This document shows, piece by piece, positions 49,183 through 58,600 of a stretch of DNA of 64,000 bases. The stretch's first letter is position 1. Each line of letters begins with the position of its first letter. The DNA lies in assembly GCF_017916275.1 (NCBI RefSeq), contig NZ_JAFMST010000005.1, forward strand, positions 276,091-340,090. Reading direction: 5' to 3'. A program made the position numbers and the translations under genes. The notes below the pieces were generated by a model. That model was not told the DNA's origin and did not search any database. It was given only the letters and a program-made list of their open reading frames with translations. Source of the stretch: Rubellimicrobium arenae. Its GTDB lineage: Bacteria; Pseudomonadota; Alphaproteobacteria; Rhodobacterales; Rhodobacteraceae.

Positions 49183-49188
49183 GGGTCC

Positions 49189-50892
49189 ATGTCAGAGAAG
49201 AAGCACCCGATCGTGTTCCGGTTTGCGAGCATCTATCCGGCCGCTCTGGCCCGCATCGAAATGCATGCCCGGCGCAGCGGGGGACCTCTCGACAACATCG
49301 AGCTGGCCTTCTCGGATCGCAACAAGGTCCATGTCGGCCCGACCTTCGCGAAGGAGGTGCGGGCCGAGATTCGGCAGATGAAGCGCCAGAACCTCGATGA
49401 GGAGGTAGCGGCTTGTCATGCGCGCAGACGCAAGAAGGAGGCCAAAGCGCGCGAGGAGATGGGCCTGACCAACCCCTGGCACGGCAACTCCCAAGGTCCG
49501 ATCCGGGAGGTAGTGGTGACGGCGCACTGGCAGTACTTCGAGGTCGAGATCATGTCCGACCTCGACGACGTGCTCACGACCTACGGGGTTGATCCGAACG
49601 GCAAGGACGTCGTCCACACCCTGAGCAAGAAGAAGATCGCAGCCTTCGAGGAGGCGACGCTGGAGTTCTTCGAGAAGTACTTCCCCGGTGCTGTGCGGCA
49701 CCTGCGCCTAGACCTAGACGAGGAAACGCCACATTTCCATGCCGTGCTCTTCGTCACTGCCGAGACCACGAACAAGACGCGCGGCATGCAGCGGCTCATT
49801 CAGCCCTCCGCCCATCCCCTTCTCGCCGACTACGAGCTGGCCCAGGACGTGGCGGGGGAGCACTTCTCGAAGATTGGGCTCGTGCGTGGCCAGAAGCGGG
49901 CGCAGGAGGTGCGTGACGCCAAGGAATCGGATCTGCCGCTGCCCGATGCCGTCCGTCACGTCCCGCCCCGGGAGTATCGCAACGCACGGGCTCGCGCGAT
50001 CCGCGCCAAGGAGTTGAACCTGCGTGATCGCGAGAACGATCTGGATCTTCGCCAGGCGGAGATCTTCCTCGACGAGGTCGCCCTGGATGCCTCCCTGGCG
50101 GACGCCGAGGGGGCCGAGCGGAGGGCCGAGAAGAAGGAGCGCCACGCCGACGAGAAGCTCTCAGCCGCGTCTGAGAGGGAGGCGGAGGTCAACGCCTATG
50201 CCGACGCGATGACCGAGGGGCTGGAGGCCATCCTTGACCACCGCCTGGAGTACACGCCTGCCGAGCATGGCCAGCCAGAGGGGCTGGAGGACGGACCAGA
50301 GGCAGAAGCACAGCCGTCGGAGGAGCAGGGCAGGCTCTGGACGCGCATCCAGCCTGCCTATGGACGCTTGGTCCGCTTCGCAAGGCAGGCCTTCCGGCTC
50401 AGAGAGAGGGTGTTCGCGGTGCGACGGTCGGAGGCTGACGTCACCCGCCGCGCGGCCGTCGTCGCGGATGCGGAGAGCCGCAACGGGCGACCGGTGTCTC
50501 CTGGCCTTCAGGAGATCCTGGATGCCTCCAAGACTGTCACCTACGAGGTGGAAGATTTCCCGGGCGCCTGGGCTATTCAGGCTCATCCGGATCCTCGCAA
50601 GGTGAAGGCCCGGCTCGACGAGATGTCCAACAGGGGCCTGCGCGACTGCTTTCTTGCCACCAGGGACGCGGCGGAGATCACGGTCGGGCAACAGGAAATC
50701 CATGCCGGCTTCGACCGGGGGCAGCAGTTGCTCAAATGGGAGGCGGGCCGGCGCGGGTTCGACCTCGAGACCGGCCGACATGATCCGTGTGCAGCCTCTG
50801 ACCCGGAGCGGGCGAGGCTGCACACGGATGAGGACGTTCAGGCGATCCGGATCACGCTGCCGGGCGCTCAACGGCAGCGGGTTCGCCAATGA
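49189..50892 (+). CDS. MobV/Pre-type plasmid mobilization relaxase
   Basis: DNA-nicking protein of mobilizable elements, 567 residues. The metal-binding motif with three histidines is visible near residue 180: VRHLRLDLDEETPHFHAVLFV, characteristic of Pre/Mob (MobV) proteins. From about 255 to 340 follows a charged coiled coil (RARAIRAKELNLRDREND.., RRAEKKERHADEKL). The C-terminal region has no recognised domain. Its 3' end overlaps the convergent KfrA-like gene by 41 bases. On a chromosome this marks a mobilizable island that borrows another element's mating apparatus. Confidence 0.85.
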   Translation: MSEKKHPIVFRFASIYPAALARIEMHARRSGGPLDNIELAFSDRNKVHVGPTFAKEVRAEIRQMKRQNLDEEVAACHARRRKKEAKAREEMGLTNPWHGNSQGPIREVVVTAHWQYFEVEIMSDLDDVLTTYGVDPNGKDVVHTLSKKKIAAFEEATLEFFEKYFPGAVRHLRLDLDEETPHFHAVLFVTAETTNKTRGMQRLIQPSAHPLLADYELAQDVAGEHFSKIGLVRGQKRAQEVRDAKESDLPLPDAVRHVPPREYRNARARAIRAKELNLRDRENDLDLRQAEIFLDEVALDASLADAEGAERRAEKKERHADEKLSAASEREAEVNAYADAMTEGLEAILDHRLEYTPAEHGQPEGLEDGPEAEAQPSEEQGRLWTRIQPAYGRLVRFARQAFRLRERVFAVRRSEADVTRRAAVVADAESRNGRPVSPGLQEILDASKTVTYEVEDFPGAWAIQAHPDPRKVKARLDEMSNRGLRDCFLATRDAAEITVGQQEIHAGFDRGQQLLKWEAGRRGFDLETGRHDPCAASDPERARLHTDEDVQAIRITLPGAQRQRVRQ

Positions 50893-51475
50893 GGCCGAAC
50901 ATGTTCGTCTGGTGGGGATCGTCGGGGCCGCGCTTTGCCCCGTCCGTCGCGTCGTCAGCTTCCTTGCCGCTCTCCTTGGCCGCCTCGATGCGCCCCTGAA
51001 GACGTCCTTCCAAGCTGGCGATCTTCATCTTCAGTTCCAGGTTTTCCCTGACCTGCGCAGCCAGCCTGACTTCCGCCGCTTCGGCCCGGGTCAGGGTGGC
51101 GTCACGCTCGTCCTCCAGGAGGGCGACCTCGTTCTCGCGGTCATCCCGCTCGGCCTCGAGCGCCTTGATCCTCTCGGCACTGGCCCGGCGTTCAGCGGCG
51201 GCGCCTTCGTCGGCGAGGCGATACGCTCCTTCCCAGAGCGCCGTGGCGAGCTCGGCCACGTCGTCCGGCATCTCCGGCACCTCGCGCTCGGCCTTGGCGC
51301 GGGCCTCCTTCTCGGCAAGCAACGCCTTGACGAGCGGACCGAGGTCGCGGAACGACCCGCCGGTCTTTGCGCGAACGGTCGCATTCGTGACGCGGACACC
51401 GTCCTTCTCGAGTTCGGCGACCGCCGCCCGCACCTTCTTCTCGAGGGCGGCGCTAGCCTTGTTGTTGGTGGTCAT
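50852..51475 (-). CDS. KfrA-like DNA-binding coiled-coil protein
   Basis: Protein of 207 residues with an N-terminal DNA-binding domain (LEKKVRAAVAELEKDGVRVTNATVRAKTGGSFRDLGPLVKALL, residues 10-55) like plasmid KfrA. A long alpha-helical coiled coil follows (residues 55-170: ERRASAERIKALEAERDDRENEVALLEDERD..). KfrA proteins are autoregulators with a role in plasmid partition. The frame is open 38 codons upstream, but ATG 51475 gives the family start. Inverted repeats lie just before it. Confidence 0.8.
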   Translation of the reverse strand: MTTNNKASAALEKKVRAAVAELEKDGVRVTNATVRAKTGGSFRDLGPLVKALLAEKEARAKAEREVPEMPDDVAELATALWEGAYRLADEGAAAERRASAERIKALEAERDDRENEVALLEDERDATLTRAEAAEVRLAAQVRENLELKMKIASLEGRLQGRIEAAKESGKEADDATDGAKRGPDDPHQTNMFGLIGEPAAVERPAA

Positions 51476-51492
51476 CTTCGGCTCCTGCCTCT

Positions 51493-51523
51493 GGTAATGG
51501 TAAGCGCCGGTATTACCGATACC
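51493..51523 (-). promoter_or_regulatory. Inverted repeats upstream of the KfrA-like gene (operator candidate)
   Basis: Two interleaved inverted repeats: GGTAAT...ATTACC (51493-51498 / 51512-51517) and GGTAT...ATACC (51509-51513 / 51519-51523). They lie 18-48 bases before the kfrA-like start. KfrA represses its own promoter in plasmids, so these are likely binding sites. Confidence 0.5.
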
Positions 51524-51606
51524 CGCGCTACCGCCCCGATGGGGTGGCAGGGAGGAATTGGAGTCGTCCGGATGTGGACGGAAACGCAAAAGGCGCGACG
51601 TAGCCT

Positions 51607-52347
51607 CTACGCCGGCATCTCCGACGAAGGTGGCAGGTTACCCAGATGGGCCTTCGTCGAAACCACCCGTCCGCACATGTCACGGTAGGTGGCGTCATCG
51701 ACGACGCTCAAGACCACGACCGTGCGCGTCGCCGGATCGATAGTCAGGAGGCCAGCATCGAAAAGGCGGTGGACGTCTGCTCGCAAGATCATTCCATTTC
51801 GCGGATCATCCGGCCCGCCAGTAGCGCGCTGGGCGATGTGAGCGGCGTCAAGTACTTCGGGGATGGCGCACCCTGTGACGGCGCACCTGAGGCCATCGCG
51901 CTCGGCGATCTGTCGGCGGAAATTCTGCTGCTCTGGCCTGGTCTCGCGCATAGCCCATCTTCGAACGCGCTCTTTCAGTTCGTTGTCGGACTGCGACGGG
52001 GTAACACGGCGGCCATCAGGCTTCTCGACCATGAGACGATACTCATATGGGCCGATCTGCTGGAACACGACCACATCACCGGGCGCCGCCTCGGCCAACA
52101 CCGCCTTGGTGAACTCGCCACGTTCCCTCATGAAGCCGCGTGGGCGTCCGGAGTGCCTTTCGGTCGGCAGGTCCGCTTCGGTAGAAATCTGGCCCCAGTG
52201 AAGCTTCAATCTACGAGGCGCCGGTCGCGCCTTGTCCGATCCCCCGATGACGTCCGTAGGAAGCTGCGACAGAAACGGGGTGATCGTGATGCGTGCTGCC
52301 TTGAAGTTCCCGTCCGTCAACGGGGAGCTACGGAACTCTGTCGTCAT
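51607..52347 (-). CDS. HNH endonuclease coupled to hsdS
   Basis: Predicted nuclease of 246 residues. The C-terminal half has an HNH_2-type domain: FRRQIAERDGLRCAVTGCAIPEVLDAAHIAQRATGGPDDPRNGMILRADVHRLFDAGLLTIDP, with the AAHI histidine, the central asparagine and the final VHRLFD histidine all present. The two cysteines CAVTGC are the typical pair. The first 130 residues are unassigned and may bind DNA or another subunit. Its ATG overlaps the hsdS stop (ATGA), so it is translated as the last gene of the restriction operon. Confidence 0.85.
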   Translation of the reverse strand: MTTEFRSSPLTDGNFKAARITITPFLSQLPTDVIGGSDKARPAPRRLKLHWGQISTEADLPTERHSGRPRGFMRERGEFTKAVLAEAAPGDVVVFQQIGPYEYRLMVEKPDGRRVTPSQSDNELKERVRRWAMRETRPEQQNFRRQIAERDGLRCAVTGCAIPEVLDAAHIAQRATGGPDDPRNGMILRADVHRLFDAGLLTIDPATRTVVVLSVVDDATYRDMCGRVVSTKAHLGNLPPSSEMPA

Positions 52348-53732
52348 TCAGCAGCCGACCTCTTCTTGTGCCTTGCAGTGGGAGCACCGGCGCGGGCAGC
52401 GCGGATGCGGGCGAGGAGGACCTCGGCGGGTTCGTCGTCTGGGTTTTGGGGGACGAGATCGCCCCGGAAGGCCTTGGCTAGCAGACGCTCGTCGAACCGG
52501 TCGAGGAGATGGGCGGCGCGGGTGGCCTCCTCGGTCAGCCGGTCGATACGGGCGAAGGCGGCTTCGATGCGGCGGACAATGGCTTGTTGTTCTGCAATCG
52601 ACGGCACCGCGACTCGATAAGTCTTCAGGTGATTCAGCCCGATCCTTGGCCGGGTCGCACCATGGACAAGTTGCTCCATGTCCCAAAACGTCTGGCGGGC
52701 GCTGAGCCGATATAGCAGGAATTTCGGACAGATGACGCTCCTGTCTGCCCGGATGCAGAAGCAATCTGCCTTATTGATCGCCGGACCGAGGTCCCCGGGG
52801 ATGAGGGTTGCGCGTATGTCATCAGCCACGAATGAGGAGAACACAACATCATCGGCAAAGAGTTCGTGACGACGAAGCGTCGCAAACTTTTCAACGGCGA
52901 TGAAGGTCTCCTTGTCCGCTCGGAAACTCATCACTCCAATATTCTCAAGGCGCACAACTCGCACGCCAAACGCGGTATAATCCTCAGTTTTCAGATTTGA
53001 ACCGAACGGCCCATCAAATAAGGTCGCTGCCACATCAGCGATTGATTGTGTTTGGCAGGACGAAAGCCCAGCTACGGTTTCCCAATCGAGGATTGCCTGC
53101 TTGGCGCGGGCGGCAAACTTGGTGGTGCGGGCGAGGTGGTCGCGCGCGGCGGCGGAGCGCGCCGAGAGCCGGTCCAGCTTCGCCACGATCCGCCGCTGTT
53201 CGGGCAGAGGAGGGATGGGAATGGCAATCTTGCGAAACCGGTCGAGGCTTACCTTCTGATGGGCAACGCCGGTGGTGATTGCCAAGATCTGATTCTTCAC
53301 TGGCTGCGACCGAATCGCGGCAGATAGGAATTCTGATGACGTCAGACCGGGATGCGGTGTAATCTTGATGCAGTCAGATGTGATTATAGCCGGACCCAAT
53401 CCCTCCGGATAGATCGCCGTGTCGCCTGGGGGGTCACCCATCTTAGTGACAAGCAGATCACCCGCATCTGCGGAGTGCGATCGAAGCTCCGATGCCTTCT
53501 TCTCAGAAACGAATCGCGAGCCGAGATCAGAGAAGTCTGCGGCTCGAATATTCCGGACAAAGATAAGTCGCACACCAGAGTCCTGGTAGTCGGACTTCAA
53601 CAGATTGCTGCCGAAAGGACCGATTGCGATAGAGTGTGGATGATCTGAGGCGAGCTCGTCCGGACTGATCCATGACCAGCTATCCGGGATAGCCTCATCG
53701 CTGGGGACTTCCGTCGCAGGCAAGCGCTTCAT
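52344..53732 (-). CDS. hsdS: Type I restriction-modification specificity subunit HsdS
   Basis: Sets the recognition sequence of the type I enzyme. The 462-residue protein has two target-recognition domains (about 15-150 and 235-370), each starting with IGPFGSNLLKSDY or FDGPFGSNLKTEDY and ending in a conserved helical spacer (IPPLPEQRRIVAKLDRLSARSAAARDHL and VPSIAEQQAIVRRIEAAFARIDRL). Parts of the recognition domains are AT-richer than the flanks, as often seen in swapped domains. ATG overlaps the hsdM stop. Confidence 0.95.
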   Translation of the reverse strand: MKRLPATEVPSDEAIPDSWSWISPDELASDHPHSIAIGPFGSNLLKSDYQDSGVRLIFVRNIRAADFSDLGSRFVSEKKASELRSHSADAGDLLVTKMGDPPGDTAIYPEGLGPAIITSDCIKITPHPGLTSSEFLSAAIRSQPVKNQILAITTGVAHQKVSLDRFRKIAIPIPPLPEQRRIVAKLDRLSARSAAARDHLARTTKFAARAKQAILDWETVAGLSSCQTQSIADVAATLFDGPFGSNLKTEDYTAFGVRVVRLENIGVMSFRADKETFIAVEKFATLRRHELFADDVVFSSFVADDIRATLIPGDLGPAINKADCFCIRADRSVICPKFLLYRLSARQTFWDMEQLVHGATRPRIGLNHLKTYRVAVPSIAEQQAIVRRIEAAFARIDRLTEEATRAAHLLDRFDERLLAKAFRGDLVPQNPDDEPAEVLLARIRAARAGAPTARHKKRSAAE

Positions 53733-55231
53733 TCCGCCGCCATCGCCTCTGGCGCCTCTTCTTCCTCGCCTTCCAGCTCCAGCACCAGAGCCTCGATCTC
53801 CCGCGTGGCCTCGCGCAGGTGGCCGAGGATCGCGGCGGTGATGTCATCGGGGTCGGTCAGGCCGTCCTCGGCCTCCTCCTCGCCGTCGCGCAGCCAGGAG
53901 ATGTCGAGGTTGTCACCGCGCTCTCGGATCTGCTCACGGGTGAAGCGGCGGAAGCGGCCCTCCTCGCCTTGGTCACGCCGCTCGGCCCGGCCGTAGGGAT
54001 CGTCGCCGAAGGCTGCCTCGAAGTCGGCGAAGTCGGCCTCGCGCAGCGGCCGGGTCTTGCCGTAGGAGGGGGCACCGGCCCGCATGTCGTAGACCCAGAC
54101 CTCCTGCGTCCCGCCCTTCTGGGCGCCACCGCCGTTGCGGGTGAAGAAGATGACGTTGGTCTTGACGCCCTGGGCGTAGAAGATGCCGGTCGGCAGGCGC
54201 AGGATTGTGTGCAGGTCGCACCAGTCCATGAGCATCTGACGCAAAAGCCGGCCCACGCCGTCCTCAAACAAAACATTGTCGGGGATCACCACGGCAGCAC
54301 GGCCGCCGGGCTTTAGCGCGCGGATAATGTGCTCCACAAAGGCGAGCTGCTTGTTGGAGGTGCCGGCGGTGGTCGAGAAGTCCTCGCGCTGCGGCCGGCC
54401 GCCGCCCTTCTTTGTACCGAAGGGCGGGTTGGAGAGGATGAGGTCCGCCTTGGGCAGGCCCGCGCCCTCGGCGGTCAGCGTGTCCATGGACTGCGCCTGG
54501 CCCTCGATGCCGTGGAGCATGAGGTTCATCAGGCAGAGGCGGTGGGTGTCAGGGACCAGCTCGGCCAGGATGTAGCAGTCGCGGATCTGACGCTGGGCCA
54601 CGCCTTCGTCGAGGCCGAAGAACTCGTTATTCTTCTCGTGGATGCGCCGGTGCGCAGCGACGATGAAGCCGCCTGTGCCGGCCGCCGGATCCTGGATCCG
54701 CTCGCCCAGCCGGGGCTTCATCAGGCGGACGATGCAGTCGATCAGTGGACGTGGCGTAAAGTATTGCCCAGCCCCAGACTTGCGATCCTCGGCGTTCTTC
54801 TGGAGGAGACCCTCATAGAGGTCCCCCAGGCCTTCTTCGCGGGCATCGAACCAGTCGAGCCCGTCGATGCTGGTCGTCAGGCTCTTGAGGTTGGCAGGCT
54901 TCCTCAGCTTCGTCTGGGCGTCGGTGAAAATGGCGAGAACCAGCGGGTCCTTCGCTGGCTTGCGGTTGCCCTTCTCGTCCATCTCAAGCGGATCGCCGAG
55001 GGCATTGAGGAGCTGCTTGTAGAAGGAGAGCTGGTCGAGACCCTCGCGCCGCGCGAGGTTCGCCCAGCGGTACTCCGGCGGCAGCCGGTTCTCCTGGCCC
55101 GTCTCCTCCAGCATCTTGAGGAAAAGCAGGTAGGTGAGCTCCGTCACGTACTCCGAGTAGGTCACCCCGTCGTCGCGCAGGACGTGGCAAAGATTCCAGA
55201 GCTTGGCGACGATGTCCTGCGTGGCACTCAT
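53729..55231 (-). CDS. hsdM: Type I restriction-modification methyltransferase subunit HsdM
   Basis: Adenine N6-methyltransferase subunit, 500 residues. It has an N-terminal HsdM helical domain (IVAKLWNLCHVLRDDGVTYSEYVTELTYLLFLKMLEE). The SAM-binding motif is IQDPAAGTGGFIVAAH near residue 185, and the catalytic motif NPPFGTKKGG near 270 is of the N-P-P-F type for adenine. The C-terminal acidic tail (EGEEEEAPEAMAAE) is unusual. It overlaps both neighbours by 4 bases (ATGA). Confidence 0.96.
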   Translation of the reverse strand: MSATQDIVAKLWNLCHVLRDDGVTYSEYVTELTYLLFLKMLEETGQENRLPPEYRWANLARREGLDQLSFYKQLLNALGDPLEMDEKGNRKPAKDPLVLAIFTDAQTKLRKPANLKSLTTSIDGLDWFDAREEGLGDLYEGLLQKNAEDRKSGAGQYFTPRPLIDCIVRLMKPRLGERIQDPAAGTGGFIVAAHRRIHEKNNEFFGLDEGVAQRQIRDCYILAELVPDTHRLCLMNLMLHGIEGQAQSMDTLTAEGAGLPKADLILSNPPFGTKKGGGRPQREDFSTTAGTSNKQLAFVEHIIRALKPGGRAAVVIPDNVLFEDGVGRLLRQMLMDWCDLHTILRLPTGIFYAQGVKTNVIFFTRNGGGAQKGGTQEVWVYDMRAGAPSYGKTRPLREADFADFEAAFGDDPYGRAERRDQGEEGRFRRFTREQIRERGDNLDISWLRDGEEEAEDGLTDPDDITAAILGHLREATREIEALVLELEGEEEEAPEAMAAE

Positions 55232-55623
55232 GAATACAATCCCGTGTCTCTTCCGTACTTCGAAGACATCTTCCAGTTGGTCATCTCAATGAAATATTTT
55301 CGCCATTGCGATTTTCCGCCAAGATACTGCAATTGAACTATGCTGTTTCCAATCAGATCCTCTGCGTCCCGCGTATGAGAACTTCGCAGTTGGCAAAGAA
55401 CTAAGAACTGATACAGGTGTATCCAGGCGAATTCACTCAGGTCGAATCGTAGGCGACTGCAAAGATAGTCGTCCGTCTCCGTTTCATACTGGCGCTTGTG
55501 CATCTCTCGAAACAGCAGATCCGCAACCAAGCTTACGTCCTGTCGTTGCATGCCCGCCTGTTGCGCGACAGCTTCCAAAATATCGTCGGTTTCCAATTCA
55601 TCAATCAAGCTGCGGGCTCCCAT
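55228..55623 (-). CDS. Small AT-rich unknown gene inside the type I R-M operon
   Basis: Encodes 131 residues (MGARSLIDELETDDILEAV...SSKYGRDTGLYS) with no recognised family. It is mainly helical by composition, rich in aromatic residues, with two central cysteines. By hand count GC over 55261-55560 is about 49 percent, far below hsdR and hsdM. Its start overlaps the hsdR end by 19 bases and its end overlaps the hsdM start by 4, so it must be translated with the complex. Candidate roles are a modulator of restriction, an assembly factor or a defence accessory; all are guesses. Confidence 0.8.
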   Translation of the reverse strand: MGARSLIDELETDDILEAVAQQAGMQRQDVSLVADLLFREMHKRQYETETDDYLCSRLRFDLSEFAWIHLYQFLVLCQLRSSHTRDAEDLIGNSIVQLQYLGGKSQWRKYFIEMTNWKMSSKYGRDTGLYS

Positions 55624-58600
55624 GTCTCCGTTCTGAGGTCGTCGAGGAGGGCCTCGAGCCTGCCTTCGAAGAGTTTGTCGAGCCGTCGGAAACCGCCCTG
55701 CTGGGCGAAGGGCGGCTCGTCCAGCGACTCGCGGTCGACGACGATCCGGCTCTTCATCTCATCGGCGATCCGGTTGAGCCAGCGCCTTTGCGGATCATCG
55801 AGCCTGTGGCGCGCAGCTACGCGCCGGATGGCATGGTCGACCCGTTCAGCATAGGGCACGAGGGGGTCGCCCAGCGCCGCCTGCCGGATGAAGCCGATGA
55901 GGCCGGCCGCGACATCCTCGCTGGTCTGGTCGCGCCACGCGGCCCGCAGCGCGGGCTCGGTGAAGTGATGGCCGTCGAGGAGCAGCTTGAGCTCGCGCAG
56001 GCTCCCGCGTGTGAGGTCGCGCGGGCGGGTGAGGACCAGGTTCAGCGCGGCGATCCGGTTGCCGTTCTCGCGCACGAAGCTGGTGAAGGCGTCGATGAAA
56101 TCGGCAGGCCGGACACCCTCACCATAGCCACGCGTCACGCTGATCACCCGGTCGTCGTGATGAGAGATGGGGATGATCGGCGGGGCGCCTCGCGGCCCCT
56201 CAAAATCGAAGAAGGCGCCGAGGCCCGGCCGCTGCCTGGTCCAGGCTTGAACGTCAGCCGAGGGTCCGCTGCGAAAGCGCGTGAGCGTCTGCTCCGGCGT
56301 CTCGCCAGCCTGCGCCGTGTACTGGGTCCGGATCTCGTCCGTCATCTTCCGGATCTTGCGGGCAAGCTTGACAATGAGCTGGTCGAGGATCTCGTCCCGG
56401 TGGTTCTCGTCCTCCGTCCCCTCGAACCCACCGAAGAGGGTGGCGAAGTCAACCTGCGGGTTCACGACCACTGGCCGCATCTCCGTCATCGCCTGGAGGT
56501 TCGGGTAAAGGTCGACCGCGTCGTAGACTTGGAAAACCTCCTTACTGATGTCGTCGCAGCGGCGCGTGGCGCGGCCGATCATCTGGTCGTAGAGGATCCG
56601 AGAGTTGACCCGGCGCAGGAAGACAAGGCTGGTGATGGTCGGCACGTCGATCCCGGTGGTGAGAAGATCGACCGTCACTGCGATCCGCGGGTCCGCCTCG
56701 TTCTTGAACTTCAAGATCTGCTTTCCGGGAGCGTCGACCGAGCCGGTGATCTTCGCTATCATGCCATCTTCGATCGCTAGCCCCTCGTTTCGATAGGCCT
56801 GCCGAAGCTGATGGACTACCTCGTCCGCGTGGAGGTCGGAGGCGGCAAAGACCAGGGTCTTGCCCGCATTCGGCGACAGGATGTCGATGCGCCGGGCAAG
56901 TTCCTCGGCCACTACCTTGTTGAACTGCGGGGAGAGCACCTTCCGATTGAAGTGCTCGACCGAGAAGTCGAGGCGATCCTCCAGCGTGGCGGTGTCGATG
57001 GCACCCGTATACGGGTTCAGGGCCTCGATCGTCTCGCCGGCCTCAAAGGTGATGCCGGCACTGCTAAGAGCGGTCGTGATGAGGTGCGGCGGATCGTGGT
57101 CGATGAGCCAGCCGTCCACGACCGCCTCACGGTAGCTGTAGCGGTAGATCGGGGCACCGAAGATCTGCGCCGTGTGGAGCGCGGGAGTGGCGGTCAGGCC
57201 AACCTTGACGGCATCGAAGTACTCCACGACCCGCCGATACTTTGAGACATAGTCGTTCTCGTCGCGGAAGGTCGCCTCGGCCGCGCTCATCTCGCGGTCG
57301 AGCAGGTAGCCGCGGTGACACTCGTCGATGAGGATGAGGTCATACTGGTCGATCGGCGGCCGGCGCTCGGGCTCGCGCTCCAGAATGCGCTTCACCAAGC
57401 TCTGGACCGTGCAGACGTGGACCTTGGCATCAAGATCGATGTCGGCGTCCTCCAGGCCCCGCAAGCCAAAGATCTCTGCAAAGGTCCGGGCGCCGACCAT
57501 GCGGGTGGTCTCGAAGGCGGTCTCCGCCTGCTCGCCCAGCGCGCTGCGGTCGACGACGAAGCAGACCCGCAGGAAGCGCTTCGCTTCTAGGAGCCGGTAG
57601 ATCATCGCGATGGCGAGCTTGGTCTTGCCAGTTCCGGTCGCCATAGCCACCAGCATCTCGCGCCGACCTTCGGCGATGGCGGCCTCGACGGCCTTGATAG
57701 CGTTCACCTGGTAGGGCCGGAGCGGGAAGCCGAAGTCGAAGGGCTTCGTGGCCAGTTCCTTCTCGGCAGCGGCCCGATCCACCTCGAGCCGCTCCATCAA
57801 CCCATTTGGCGTGGGCCAACCTTCGAGTGCCCGGGCGGCGTTGATGGCCAGGCGGGTGTCCCGGAACCAGATACCGCTCTGGATCGAGATCTGAGGATAG
57901 TAGCCGCGGCCGTTCGTGGCGAAGATGAAGGGAACCCGGTGCTCGCCCCAGGGCCCACCAGCCATCTGGAACGCATCGCTGGGCTGGATGTCCTTCGCGT
58001 ATCGGCTGGCCTGCACATCAAGCGCGGCCGGCACGTTTGTCCGCTGCCGCTTGGCCTCGACCACCCCGACCAGGGTGCGGCCGACAAAGAGCGCATAATC
58101 TGCCGAGCCCGAAGCCGTAGGCCATTCCGCGATCGCCATGTAGCGGTTACGCTCCGGCCGGGTGCCGGCCGAGTGGCGCAGGACCTTCGTGTCCGCCTCC
58201 CAGCCCGCCTGCCGCAGTTGCTCGTCCACCAGAAGGCGAGTGTCGGCCTCGTCGAGATCCAGGCTTCGGGCGGATTCGAAGGCGGCCTGCACGAAGCCCC
58301 TGGCCGCGGGTGCGGACTGCGCCTCGTTGGCCCGCCGCTCGGCTTCCTGGGCCAGTTCCTCGTAGACCTCCCGCTCTTCCGCGGCCAGGCGAGCCCGCTC
58401 CTCTGCATCGAGAGCCGCCTGCCGCGCCAGATGGAGCGCCTGGGCTTGACGCTCGGCTTCAGTTGAGTGCGCTTCGAGTTCGGCCTGAAGAGCCGCAATC
58501 TGTGCGCGCAGGTCCTCGGCCTCGTTCGCGGCCGGCCGCGGCGGTACGAACGCCATGGCGAAGCCGGGCACGCGGGTGACGGTCGCCCGGAGCCAAACGC

